Source: Caenorhabditis remanei (lineage: Eukaryota > Nematoda > Chromadorea > Rhabditida > Rhabditidae). From it: DNA of 64,000 bases. The stretch covers positions 1 through 64,000 of the forward strand of contig NW_026526025.1 of assembly GCF_010183535.1 (NCBI RefSeq), written 5' to 3'. The notes under the pieces were generated by a model. The model had not been told where the DNA came from. It did not search any database and was given only the letters and a program-made list of their open reading frames with translations. Each line of letters starts with the position of its first letter. The stretch's first letter is position 1. Of this stretch, positions 44,658 to 56,884 are shown in pieces. The position numbers were made by a program, and so were the translations under genes.

Positions 44658-45700
44658 TTGTTCTCCAGAAGGCCAACCGTGACGCCCCGTCATGTGGAGT
44701 TTGAGACGCGTACACATGTTCGGGCAAAACAGTAGTCCTCACCAAGACAATATGTCGTTTTTTCAGCTCTAATCACAAAGGCTTTGCACATTTTTATCAC
44801 TCTTTGTGAGAGTATTGTATCAAATAACCTCTCTACGCGGATCATTCTCATTTGATGTTGAAAATTATAATTTTGCATTAAAGTATCAATGTTTGCTATT
44901 AAAGGAAAAACAACGAAAATTAAATTGAAGTTTTAATCAAAACAATTTCCAATAAATAATCAAAACATTTCGAATTCGACAAAAAACTAAAGCCGCCACG
45001 GCCCTCTCAAACTTCCGTTTAAAGTAGGGCTTCTCGCTGGAGGACGTGTGATGAACCCCCGTCGTTCGCACCCCAGCCACAGTTGTTCTCCACAAGGCCA
45101 ACCGTGACGGCCTGTCACGCGCAGTCTGAGATGCGTAGACATGATTGGGCAAAACGGTAGTCCTCACCTGACGGGAGAAAACACTTGTCTACAATCAAAC
45201 TTCTGTCACCAAACGCAAGTGCGCTCCGTCGCACTTGCGCCAAATGCCACTCACCAATCCTCTCGCGGGAAACCGAGAGAGATGTTCGGCCGAACTGTCG
45301 CCTCAACCTCACTTCTTTACTTTTGTCTCCGTAGCGAGCAGTCACCCCACTCCTCTCTTTTCCATCGAGGTGTGAAGTAAGTTCTTGCCCGAAAAGGGTC
45401 TCTTCCACTTCTCTTCGAAAAGAAGTCACCGTCTTGTCCTTTCCCCAGCTCATGTCTTATCAAGGGCAATTCCTAAGGAAACAATAGTTCTGTTAACCCG
45501 TAAAAGGTTACACTTCTTTCAGTCGATACTACACACGAACCACCATCGAGAACCACCACCGAAGAAATCATTCCTCCACGCAAGCTGCCGACACGGATAA
45601 CCACTAGTCGAGAGCCTACTTCTTTCGTTTCCCCCAACTCAATTGGTCTTGGAGACGTTTTTCGTCTCTTATCATTGATTGTAACAAGACTGGCTTGCAT
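44658..45700. repeat. GC-richer repeat-like block with an internal direct repeat
   Basis: An approximately 85-bp unit at 44658-44743 (TTCTCCAGAAGGCCAACCG ... CAGTAGTCCTCACC) recurs at 45082-45170 with about 85 percent identity by eye. 44990-45640 is notably GC-rich for this window, with overlapping frames on both strands but no recognised protein. Probably a diverged transposable element; the type is undetermined. Confidence 0.45.
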
Positions 45701-46644
45701 AAAGCTTTATCTGATCGAACCACCTGTTCAGTCTAACACAAACTCCTTAACGACTTCTCTACTAAAACTTGGATGCGCGATATAACAAGCTTTCCACTGG
45801 GCTCATTACTTTATCGCCAACAAACCACGTATGAGAGGTCTTTCATTGACTGAACGAAAACATTTGGTTTTTTTTAAAGCTGTTATTACAAAAAGCCTTT
45901 GTATTATTAGGAATGAAGTAAAGCAATGGAACTATCTAATGTGTCCTTTATTGGAAAGTAGATCACATTTTTTATCACAGGTACAAGAACAGTATCGACA
46001 GTTCGTTAATTGAAGTATCAGGTGTATTCTTTATTTACTCACGAAAGGATTAAGTATGCAATCCTATACTAGGTCTTATTTTGATTGAGTAACCAGTCCG
46101 GCCACATTTTGAACTCACAATTCATTGCTTCGAATTCATTGACATCAAAATGATAAAAACGACATGATGGCGTATAATTACCAAGTGGTAAATTTGAGAA
46201 CTTGAGTGTTCAACAAACTTGAAAATGAGTAACTGCTAACATTCTCTATCGGTTTTTAAGTTATCATATCATATGAGACTGCTGATACATAGGGGAAATG
46301 AAGCTGGTAAGCGTGGGTTTTCAAAAAAAGTACGGAAGAATTGGAAGTGTGCATAACATGTTCTTCAAAAAGACCTGATGATATGTGTCAACTACAGATG
46401 GGTCAGAATGTTAAAGAGAAGGGCGGTTGGAAACAACAGGAAATGGGGCACAGAACCAAGAGTACGTGAGTTTTATTTCAAAATGGGAAAAAAGAATTTT
46501 CAGTCAAAAAATCTATAAATCTATAACATGAATGGATACTGGAATGTGGGGCAGAGAGTAACATGTTTTTGAGAAAAAGTTAAGAAAAACACAAAAAGAG
46601 CAATAAATAGCGTTTTGAACTATTTTTAATTACGCAAGAGACCT
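45701..46644. other. Intergenic stretch downstream of gene D
   Basis: No gene was recognised. A frame at 45831-46013 is not supported by splice sites. The end near 46645 contains the 3' untranslated region of gene D. Confidence 0.3.
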
Positions 46645-49600
46645 TCACTGGTTGTTTTGTTCCTTCCACTCGTTCTTCAGTTGGAGAAACTTCTCTCTCA
46701 CTACCTGGAAATGCTCTTTTTTCCAGTCTGTACAGAAAATTCCCATCAATTGGAGGTGTTTTTCGAAGATATCTCCGAGTTTGTTGTCAAAGACTATCTT
46801 GAAGTTCTTTGTGATGAATCCAATCTGTAAAATGGGATAAATGTTGCATGAAATTTCATCAATAGAGTATTTGAAAATAAATCTCACCAGGATTCTACAT
46901 TTGAAATCGGCCGAGTAGCCTGCATGTCCGATTCCAGCCATTGAAAGATAACTGAAAAAAAAACTAGTTGACGTCTTTTTCCATGTTATCCAATCAAACT
47001 CACTCTCTTATCAAATTGTTATAGTTCTCAGTTTTCTCATAAGAGAAAAAAAGCTCACTGAACGTAGGAATAAGCCGTCCGTCGGCATCCCTTCCGAACT
47101 CTCCTTCCGGCGGGTTTGCCTGTAAATCTGGCACCGGAATTTGTCTGCGAGGGACGCTTCTAACTTCCTGGACGATTTGCTTCCTCTGTCTTCGGCCGTA
47201 CTTCTTTTTTTTAGTTTTCGGAATTGTCGGATTGGCAAGTTTCCAATCGAAATATTTTTTGAAAGCCTCGGTGGTTGGCACTTTGATCACGTCCATGTTC
47301 TTGGCGACGTCGGTGAGAGAGTACGGATACTGAAAACCGAGAATTTGAAAGTAAAAAGAAATTTGATGTGTCATTGAGAGTTTTTCGGACTTCACCGATT
47401 CTCCCATAAACTATTGGGTTTTTCAATACTACATATTGACTAACCTTTTCCTGAGAATTCAGTTGGGAGAAAAGTTTCGCATTGTTCATTGCGTAAACTT
47501 CTTTGTTCGGATACTCCAATTCCTTGGCAGAATCTATTGGTTTGAGTGGCGGGAGAAGTTCCAGATTTCCCCTGAAGATTAATGATTAATTTTTGATTTT
47601 TTCACTGAACTGGTTAACAGCTGCACGTGTTTGCAAACCATACGCTTTTTTCAAGAAGTTTTGGTTGTTTTCTGAAGTGACAGATATCTTTTTCATATTT
47701 TCAGTGTGAAGAAGTTATTTGTATGAATTTTTGATCGTACCCACCTTGGCTCATAAACTATACGTTCGTGATGAATACAATGACTGTCGTCCGAACGTTG
47801 TGATCGTTCCATCACTTTCGACTTCTTATTCTTTTTAAGAGCTATGGAACGATCAGCACGACGCCGGTATCCACAGTAGACATCTTCGATATCATGTTCC
47901 ACTGACTCGAACCAGTGCCCATTTTTAGCCAACTCACGGAATTTTGTACTCTGAACATTGGCTTGGTTCTCCAATCTGAAACTGAACATAATCAATATTT
48001 CACAAAAAAATAAATCAATTCAAACAGTTAACAAATTTTCTGGAGTCGAATAGAAGTTTCACAGCTCTTATAAAATGATCGAAAATGACTAACCTTTTTC
48101 TTCCGAAATCGCCTTGTTGGCGGTGGCTATCCTTCATTTTGGTGATGACAGGTGGTGGTGCAACCTTGAGAACATTGTTTCTGTTTTTAGAAAACGACGA
48201 GAAGATAATCTGCGGATGGAAAGTCTGAAATGAGAGGAAAATTGAGAAAAAACTTATTGAAATTGGTTTTGTCACAAGTTGTGTGGTGATCCGCTCTGAA
48301 GTGACTAGCATACCTTGGTTTTTAAATCGAGTTCATTGAGTGTCTTCAAATTCTCAAAGTTGTTCATCCATTCATCATTTACGTCAATTTCAAGATCAGG
48401 ACACTCATGACTTTGCATAAGCATCATCTTGGAAAGTCCGCCATCCATAAAGTTGAAACGATCCTTCAGAAAAACTTGCCTGCAACCTACTGCCAACAAT
48501 TGTCGAAGAGACGTGGTTGGGTTCGTTTTAGTCTTGTCCACCACAACACATCCTCCTGAAAAAAATAAATCAGAAATTAGGTGACTGTCTGGTAATAAGA
48601 ATTCAAGCAAGATGAGATAAATTTTTTTCTGTCACTGAATTTGTTAGGGGGTATTGAGTATTTTTCATTTATGAACAAAAATCTTGAGAAAACAGATCAG
48701 AGTGAAGAAGCGCATTTGCATGAATGGAAATTTTTATTCCTTTTTTACTTACTTGATGCACGTTTATTACTTGTCGCAGCTGTCAGGCGCTTGACTATGA
48801 CAGCATAGTAGATGGCTTGAGTGTTGTCCACATCTTCGGAAGCAATGTTCACTGTTTTGACGTTCTTCGGGACGACTTTGGTACCCTTCTTTGTGTTAAA
48901 GACCTTGCAGCGTTTATTGGTTTGAAGAGGAACGACGGAGAGTCCAGTTTCGATGATTTTTACGTTCTCATCGACATCAACAAAGAGAACGTAGCTTTGG
49001 ACGGTGACACAGTTCGTTGTCACTGGAAAACATAATTTTAAAGATAATTTTTTAACCCTTTTGATTGAAAACACTTATTATTATTATTAAATTTTGCAAC
49101 TTATCGAAGATCACTCACAGTTTTCAAAGTCTGCAGGAGTGCTCCACTTTTCGACACAAGTGTACTCGACTGAGAACAAATTGGTAAGACCATTTTGTGT
49201 CATCTGAAATTATGAACCATTAAATTCAGTTTGAAGCATCAAAACTTACCATTCGTTTCTCGATGACGTTGAGATGTGAAGAGAGTTTTGGCGTTACACT
49301 TCTCACGCACTTCAGATGCTTTGACACCACCAATCGTCCTCTCATCACGTTTCTCCTCAAGTAACGACGACTATCCACCTCGCCGTTGTACGAACATTGC
49401 ATCGATGATTCTTGAAATGGTTTTTGATTAGTTTACTTTTATTAAGTTTGGTTATTTTTGATATGAAGTGGGGCTTGCACACTAATCACCGCAGTATAGC
49501 TCAGCGACTTGGCGTTGAATAAGCGCTGGCAGACACCACCGAAAGTTATACCAAAAGAGTTTTGTCAATCATGTGGTGGACTCTACGTAAAGTATTTAAT

Positions 49601-50116
49601 TGCTAACCATTATCAAATGCAAAGTTTTGATTTTGAATTATTGCGCTTTTTAGGTGCAAAAATATAATCTATACGCAAGTCCCCAGCCCAACACCGTCAA
49701 AAGGTCCGCAGTCACCAAAATGTTGCATATCTGCATGCTGCATAACCGATGACGTATATTCTCACCTGCTTTTACAAAATTATTCTTGTTTTCACAAAAT
49801 AAAGTTATGTCCTTCCTCTGACGGACTACCTCATGCTCAAGAAAATCCAACGCGCTCTCGCTGAACAGGACTGCATGCACTTTGTTTGGACAACTTTAGA
49901 TGTTTTCATTTCTTTCCAATAGTTTCTTACCTGGAATAAACCACGTGTTCTCACGATCTTCCAGTTTCACTGGTTGCGACTTTCGCTTTGACGAATGAAC
50001 AAGTGATGTGCGTTCTGGAACACCAACGAACGATGTCACTTTGGATGAGATCAGCGGCACAGCGGATCCGAGAGAGTGGCGAGAGTCCTGTCTTTTTGCA
50101 GGTTGCTGCTCAGAAT
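46645..50116 (-). CDS. Gene D: long paralog of gene C, at least 702 aa, 5' end not found
   Basis: Twelve exons join in phase: 50116-49931, 49870-49766, 49410-49250, 49203-49119, 49022-48753, 48555-48314, 48224-48094, 47975-47745, 47571-47445, 47329-47004, 46951-46888, 46824-46645, ending in TGA. The first exon shown begins inside a codon, so at least one 5' exon is missing from the model. The C-terminal part matches gene C from the block IVYEPR onward. The N-terminal 400 residues have no counterpart in C. They contain a basic stretch (VDSRRYLRRNVMRGRLVV) and a beta-rich segment (VTVQSYVLFVDVDENVKI), with no domain I can name. Several basic runs (KTKKKKYGRRQRKQ) suggest nuclear location. The third acceptor listed ends CAAG instead of CAG and is the least certain. 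Confidence 0.8.
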
Positions 50117-50368
50117 CTGAAAAAAAGGACAATTGGAAAATATTTCTCCACACGGTACAAACCGTCGCTACAGCCAAAAACTAAAGAAGCGAGCTCTCTT
50201 TTCAATGACTTTTCTTGAATCACAAAAGCGCCCAAGCACCGAGAATGCGCCAAGCTTCTCTTTTGCGTGTTTTGAGTGTTTATGGACTTCGGGAGGGAAA
50301 TTTAAAAAAGTCTTTTTAAAGAAAAGACCACACATGACAGAATATTCCGGTGAAACACCGGACAAAAG

Positions 50369-51658
50369 ATTTTGTGAAATGAAAAAGAAATAGTGAAAAA
50401 TAGTGAATCTGGACGTGTGTAGTTTGAATAGCAACGGATTAATTAAGGGGCAGAAATAAGGATTAAGGTTTGTTTGGCCCGACGGCCAGGTACGCATTCG
50501 CCAGAGGACCTGGCAGATGTGCTCTCGTTTAATTGGTGGGAGTCTCAGTAGGCAGAACTACAAGAACGTTGCTCAGGATATTCGGAACATTTCTTATACA
50601 CAACGTGAAAAAGTAAACAATTCAAAACACTGGCAATGTATGAAACAAGGTGGTATTCTTGACCATACCTGTTTCAATAAAAAATGAAAATAGGTATATC
50701 CAAACTATTAAAATTTATGTTCTGGGAAGACATGCAAAACGACGACGTCAATGGGTGTGAAGAAATAGATTGATAGCAGAGCTGTGCGGAAGTAAAATTT
50801 TTGAAAAGGGAAGAAGGAAGAAGGAAGAAGGAAGTAAATTTTTCAAAAGGGAAGAAGGAAGAAGGAAGAAAAAAGTGAAAAAAGCCCGGAAGAAGGAAGA
50901 AGGAAGGAAGAAGGAAGGAAGAAGGAAGTTGAGTTCCGAACCGGGAAATCGGAAGTTAATTTTGAAAATGACAAATTTGAGGAAACTTTTTTCTAGTCAT
51001 CTCTGAAAACGAATTTTGATGTTGTTTCACAAAATTCCGTCAAAAACCACCAAAATTCCGCCAAAATTCCGTCGAAAATTACAAAATTTTAGTAAACTTT
51101 TCAACGGAAGAAGGAACAAGGAAGAAGGAAGAAGGAAGAAGAAAGTGAAATTTTCAAAAAAGGAAGAAGGAAGAAGGAATAAAAACGTGAAAAAAGCCCG
51201 GAAGAAGGAAGAAGGAAGTCGAAGGAAGGAATTCCGCACAGCTCTGATTGATAGTAATTCGATGATTCGAATTATAGGCAACTTAATAAACTTCAACTTT
51301 GAACTCAGATTGAATCAAACTGTCACAAATAAAAACATTTGCAACTGCAATGAAGATGACTCCCACAGACGGAGAGTAGTCAGTGTTTCTAGATCGACTG
51401 TTCAAGTAAACAGTGGAGCACATTTGCATATTGTTATGTCCCGGCAACCAATTTTCGTAAGATGCATTAATAAACAAGTTTGACATGGGGTAAATGTTCC
51501 AAAAGCAGACGCAAATTCAGAACATCAAGGCGAAATAAACATCTTTGATGCTGCTTGCACCATTTTTTTTACAGCCATACGTCCAAAATGTAAGTAAAAA
51601 GGGCATGAAAAAGTTAACAACACTTGAAAGAAATTCTCATTTCACGTTACTTTGTCAT
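50369..51658 (+). repeat. Duplicated 5'-flank block of genes C and D, copy 2
   Basis: Matches 39683-40569 on both sides of an inserted MITE (50777-51246). Small losses include about 40 bp next to the MITE. It lies immediately upstream of gene D, as copy 1 lies upstream of gene C, so genes and flank probably duplicated together. Confidence 0.85.
50777..51246. mobile_element. hAT-like MITE, 470 bp, with purine-only tandem core
   Basis: Inverted ends CAGAGCTGTGCGGAA and TTCCGCACAGCTCTG are flanked by a perfect 8-bp duplication ATTGATAG (50769-50776, 51247-51254). The interior is mostly arrays of GGAAGAA-type repeats on the plus strand in two blocks (about 50808-50935 and 51107-51235), separated by a short AT-rich spacer with CCAAAATTCCG repeats. 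The empty site survives in the paralogous block at 40155-40190. Confidence 0.9.
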
Positions 51659-52052
51659 CAGCGGTAAAAAATTCGGCCACAGTGGTATAAAATGGGCGGA
51701 ATCTAGAGGCAAATCTGGCACCCAAACTTTGCAACTGGGGCACTCGTTTTGGCATTGCGTTAATTTTTTGGCACGAGGGACAATTTTTTATAAACTTTCT
51801 TACATTTTGAAAATTCTAAGGTTTTGCAAGTAGTGTTTGCCGGAGTTGTGCAAGAATACTGTTCACAGTTTTATACAGCACGCTATTTTAATTTATTTCG
51901 AGACATCAAGGCCAAGAAGTTCAACAGAGTTTATTAGGACGGGTTCTGTTTCAACTCCTAAAAACCTTACCAAGTAGTTCCAAAAATAATACCACGTTAC
52001 CACCCAAACCACGTCGTGGATATTTTTTACACGTCGGTAAAGCAATGATTTC
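51659..52052. other. Intergenic stretch
   Basis: No gene or repeat boundary was recognised between the duplicated block and the next MITE. Confidence 0.3.
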
Positions 52053-52334
52053 CATACTTGTCAAAAATCGGGCCGGCCCGGATTCAAAAATGTGTACTCA
52101 TTTTGTAACACAATTTTCTGAAATTTTTCGAAAATTTTGATTAAAATGCTTAAATTATCATACATATTGACCTTTTTATTGAATTTTGAAGTTTTATTCG
52201 AAAACTTTTTTTTTTTCAAAAATTTCCAAAAAAATATCAACTTTTTAAAAATGTTTCAAAAAATGTTTCAAAACGGGCCAAGCGGGCCGAGTTTTTTTCC
52301 TGATTTTGGCCCGGCCCGGCCCGTGACAAGTATG
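52053..52334. mobile_element. hAT-like MITE of the CATACTTG family, 282 bp
   Basis: Ends CATACTTGTCA and TGACAAGTATG with GGGCCGGCCCGG subterminal blocks. Flanking octamers are ATGATTTC (52045-52052) and ATGATTTG (52335-52342), 7 of 8 matching. Closest relative in the window is 23874-24130; the shortest relative is the 43-bp copy at 3506. Confidence 0.8.
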
Positions 52335-52870
52335 ATGATTTGCCGGTTGTTGGACGCTTTGACCTTATTTTTCTCGAATACTAGGTTTCGAGGGGAAAAA
52401 CTGAAATTATATTTGAACACACCGTTTTCTCAACTTTCCAATTATATTGGCCCTCTAACTCCAAGGTTACTAGGGAACCTTTTCTAGTTCAGTAAGAACA
52501 AGATGACATTGTGTAACCCTAGTCACAAATCCCGATAAATCAAAGAATTAATTTCTATATAATATCAAGTTCTAATAAAGATATTAGAACTGTATCTAGC
52601 AACTCCTTTACTACCTTTGCATTTTGTATATGTTGTAATTAGCAAGGAAAGTATAAATCCCTTACTAATAACAAGTCAAGCATGGCAGAGTTTTAGTGAG
52701 AGAGAGAGAGAGAGAGAGACGAGAGGAATAGAGACGAACGACATCGAAGACGAGACCGGACGGAAGGATAATGATAAGGAGACGAGGAGGGAATACCGAG
52801 GAGTTGACAAAGAAAGAATAGAGAGAATTATTGTGAATAAGTGTGAATAAATGATGTGTATTTAGAAAGA
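52335..52870. other. Stretch left of the BEL/Pao element, possible LTR-like promoter block
   Basis: Contains a (GA)n microsatellite at 52698-52720 and, on the plus strand, a TATA-like AGTATAAATCCC near 52650 and an AATAAATG near 52845, an arrangement seen in LTRs. I could not find matching ends, a target duplication or a second copy, so this remains a guess. It contains the break at which the integrase frame of the retroelement is lost. Confidence 0.3.
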
Positions 52871-55533
52871 CTAGTTTGTAAGAATTGACCTGCAGATCAT
52901 TTCAGGGTCAGCGGAGAAATCTTGCATGTCTTTTTCGAGGATGTTTTGTCCCAGTTTGAACGCTTGAGCGTTATCAGAATATAGATAGTTTGGGACTCCA
53001 CGTTGTCCGAAAATGGCTTTCAGAGCTCCGATATAACTTCTGGTGGAGCTATCTGCACATAGTTCGAGATGTGTACACCTGGTGGTTAAGCATGTATAGA
53101 TGAGCACGTAAGCTTTTTCTTGTGTGTCGAATTGGGATGTTTTGTACTTTAATGGACCAAAGAAATCGATTCCTACCTTCGAGAATGGTGTTGATGGCAT
53201 CGTTCTGTTCTTGTTAAGAGTGGTAGTGTATGGATATTGGAACGGTAGTCCTTTGACCTTTTTGCAGGCTACGCATTTGGAAATCACCGTTCTGGCTAAT
53301 CTTCCATCCGTTCTAATCCAGTATTTTGTTCTGATAGCCATTTGTAGAAATTGTGCTGGCAAGTGTGCGTTTTGCAGATGAATTTCTTGTGCGAGTAATG
53401 TAGCAAGCTTGTGCTCGGAATGAACCAGGATCGGTTGGCTGGTTTCCATAGGTATGTTCGGAGATGAGAAGTGTCTCTGTGTTCTCCATAGTCCATCTTG
53501 AGACTGGAACGGCTTTAGGTTGTCTTTGAATTTCCAGTTTCTGCTCTTGGATTCCTTGTAGTGTTCTTGGAAGACGGTTAATCTTGCGATTCTTCGTCGT
53601 TGCACTTCTCTTTCGGTTTTGTTTACGATCTTGTCGCAATCTTTGTATTCTCTGAAAAGTGAATTGTCTGGTGTCTTGGTTTTGAGTGATTTTGTAACGA
53701 ATTTCAGGATGGCGTTCGTGATATTTGTTAGAGAACTGAGAGAGTTTGTATAAGCGTAAGGTACGACAGACCTATACTTTGTTGTCACATTCGTACTGTG
53801 CTGTTCCTGAATTGATACAGAGAATACTTCGGTTTCCGTCATGATTATATTTTGAGCGACTTTGTTCATTTTTTCTTTCTTTTTCCTTCTGATGGTCGTA
53901 TTTTTTGCTTTTGGTTTCAGTTCTTTTTCGAACATTTCTGCAGCGTCAGATGAATATTGTAATTCTCCTTCTAGCTGAGTTTCCCACGTGTTTCTGTCTT
54001 CTTTCAGAAGCGTTGATCCCGTGAACCATAGTGTGGAATTTTGCAAATCTGTGGTGTTCACTCCACGTGTAGCTAGATCTGCTGGGTTTTGGTCGGATGC
54101 TACGTGATGAAAGGACACTTCGATGTTCATCTCTTTCAGTTCTGCTTCAATCGAGTGGACTGAGTTTACTCGGTTATACACCCATTGTTTAGTCTGTTCC
54201 TTCGTGAGGATCCATGATAACGCAATCGTTGAGTCGCTGAAAACGTCCAGCTTTGTTGGCTTTTCGTCGTCTGATAGCTCTTTGATGAGACTCTTGGAGT
54301 GTTTCATTCCGATTTCCACCGCTAGTGTTTCTAGTCGTGGGATTGTCCATTCCGCTCCGCTACTCGGTCTTACTTTTGATTTCGCACCGATTAGAGTAGC
54401 TTCGGCAGTTCCATTTTCCGATCGGTATAACAGATATACTGCGTTTCCGTAAGTGTGTTTCGACGCGTCACAGAATACCGCCATTTCTGGTTTCTGATTC
54501 GGGAAGTAGTGACTTCTGAGTTGTCGTGGAATTTCGATGGTTCTGTGTTTGTATAGTTCTTTGATTTTAAGCCATTCGATATTGAGTTTGTCGGAAAGAG
54601 TTTGTTTCCAGTCTAGTCCATCATTCCAAATGATTTGCACAAATCTCTTTATTTGGACTTGGAGTGGAGCAGTGTAACCCATGGGGTCGTAGAGTTTTGC
54701 GAGAAACGACGCGACGTCTCGTTTTGTCATTTTCTTTTCTGGTGGTTCTGGGATTAGGATGTTAATCGTGTCTTTCTCCAAATTCCAGATGTATCCGAGA
54801 AATTTGACCATGTTTGATTCGGCTCTATCAGCCTCAGGAATTTCTTGCATTGTTGGTTGGTGATTTGTTGCGATTTCTCGTACGTGCATTCCCATCTCTC
54901 GGAATTGCTTTTGCACTGCGAGTACTTTTGGTAGTACTTCATCTGGATTATTCGTGGTGATCATCAGATTATCTACATAGAGATTTTGCTCTATTTCTCT
55001 GCTGAGCACCGTAGCTGCCAGAAGAAGATAATGACGGATTGTGGCTGCCAGGAGGAAGGGTGAGCATTTCATCCCGAATGGGATCCTAGTGAATCTGAAT
55101 TCTACTAGATTGTCTCCTGATGGCGGTTTGTTGATATCCTTAATCCATAACCATTTCGTCGCGTTACGGTCTTTCTCTTGTAACCTGATCTGGTGGAATG
55201 CACGAGCGATATCGCCGACTGCAGGGTATTTCTTTTCGCGGTGTCGTAGTAAAATACCGGGGGCAGTTTTCAGCATATTCGGTCCTTCGTAGAGGCAGTC
55301 GTTTAGTGACAGTGTGTCTCGTTGTTTCGAGCTCGAGTCACCGACGATTCTGACCTTGGTGTTGGTCGAATTTTCTTTGAATACCGCGTTTTGCGGGGCA
55401 AAGTACTCCGGACCCTGACTCTTCATCTCTGGAGTTACTCTTTCGATAATTCCGGCTTCGAGCTGTTCTTCGATGATTCGATTGTATGCTTTTAATAATT
55501 CTGGATTTCGTCTTAATTTCTCGATAAGACAGG
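52871..55533 (-). pseudogene. pol: BEL/Pao pol: reverse transcriptase, RNase H, truncated integrase
   Basis: The frame is open from about 55533; the first ATG gives 851 aa at 55426. Reverse transcriptase motifs include DIARAFHQI, RIPFGMKCSPFLLAATI and the catalytic YVDN (YVDD in most BEL elements). RNase H shows CDASKHTYG, TIPRLE, SDSTIALSWI and NPADLATRG. Integrase has an HHCC-type zinc region ending CVACKK, the first core aspartate (GIDFFGPL) and the second (YSDNAQAF). The reading then ends in unrelated sequence and the third catalytic residue, a glutamate, is absent. The N-terminal linker before LIEKLRRNPELLKAY is shorter than in related elements, suggesting a deletion at the border with the protease frame. 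Confidence 0.85.
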
Positions 55534-56697
55534 TTAGTCTAATCCGTCTTCTCCGATGACGATCTCTTTTTCGAAGAGTTGTAGTAGGTATTCTTGTGTG
55601 AGGTATTCTGATTCTAGCATTGTAGCTGATTCGATACCGCAGTTCTCTGTTTGCCAGAGTTGAAGAATGAGATTAGTGAGTTCGTCATCGCTGTCCGTTC
55701 CGTATTTTTGACTCATAAGTACATTGATTGACGGTGGATGCGAATCTTCGAGAGTTGATACTTCACTCGGTATCATATTTTGGTCCATTACTGGGCAGTG
55801 TTTGGCATTTGGGAATGTCATGGCAGCGAACGGGCCAAGTTCTACGTATTTGCCTGATGGTAGACAGATTCGTTGGGAACCGCGAATGAAGTGCGGTAGG
55901 ATATCATTCCCAAGGATCATATCCATTCGAGTGTTATCGTAATCTTCGTTTGGGGTTATGTGTTTGTAATTGATTTTCATGTTTCGCAGAGTTTCTTTAT
56001 CAGCTGTGGAGAATTTCGGTTTTCGATATTTTGTGTTGGGTATGTTTGGGATTCCTGCTACGTAAGTGTTAAACTCGATGGAGTCTCCGATAAAGGTGAT
56101 CTGATAGATGTTACAGGGACTGGCTGATGAACCTGTTACTCCTGTTAGTGCTAGATGGATGTTTTGGATTATTTTAAGTCCGAGTCGTTTTGCTGTTCTG
56201 TCAGAGATCAGAGAAATGGCTGCGCCGGTATCGACGAGTGCCAGAATTTTCTCATTATCAGGTGTAGATAAGAGGGTGAAGGGTAGTCTGATGTCCGGAG
56301 ATGAGGACGTTAATTTTGTTGGGTTGAAAGTTTTATTTTGTATTGTTTCGACAATATGGTTGATGGCTACTGTGTCATCTGTCTCTTGATAGTTGTCATA
56401 GAGGCTTAGTAAGGATAAATTCTTTTGTATGTTTGATTCTGGTGTGCTAGTATTGTCTTCTTCTTTCTCTGATTCGTCTGTTGTTTCAGAGTCATAATCT
56501 TCATCTGATTCTGAATCAGAAGAGTTTAGTTGCGATGAGTTTTGGTTTGACGATGTGGCTTCTGTTTCAGATTCTGATGTGGATATCTCTACTGTTAATA
56601 GTTTGTGGACTGTTGCTGATAGGCTTGATATGGGTGACGTATGAGTTTGTGACTCTTCTTTCTGTTTTTGAGGTGATATGGGTGGTGTATTTTGCAT
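55534..56697 (-). pseudogene. BEL/Pao protease region of pol, 387 aa
   Basis: An acidic, serine-rich leader is followed near residue 150 by LVDTGAAISLISD, the active-site motif of retropepsin-like aspartic proteases. The C-terminal part (GIESATMLESEYLTQEYLL) is typical of the segment between protease and reverse transcriptase in Pao elements. The frame ends in TAA at 55536-55534, one frame away from the transcriptase frame. Either a frameshift links them or, more likely, a deletion here broke the polyprotein. Confidence 0.8.
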
Positions 56698-56884
56698 GAT
56701 GAGTTGTTGGTTTTGATCGATTTGGGTGGAAGGAGTGTGTTTATTGTGGTGAGGCTTATTGTTGTTGCTGATTAAGAAAAAACTGGATATCAGTGGGTTT
56801 CGGAGCGTTTGTTGGAAAATTACGGTAGTCTCGGAAGAACTCCTTCATCTTGCATGCTGCTGTATTGTGTCTGCCGTTACAGTA

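Noticed and set aside
49490..49570. TAGCTCAGCG near the end of a gene D intron resembling a tRNA A box
   Set aside because: There is no matching B box or cloverleaf downstream. It lies in an intron and was judged a chance match.
52480..52870. Candidate plus-strand LTR with TATA and AATAAA signals
   Set aside because: No second copy, target duplication, primer site or TG...CA ends could be found; kept only as a low-confidence note.
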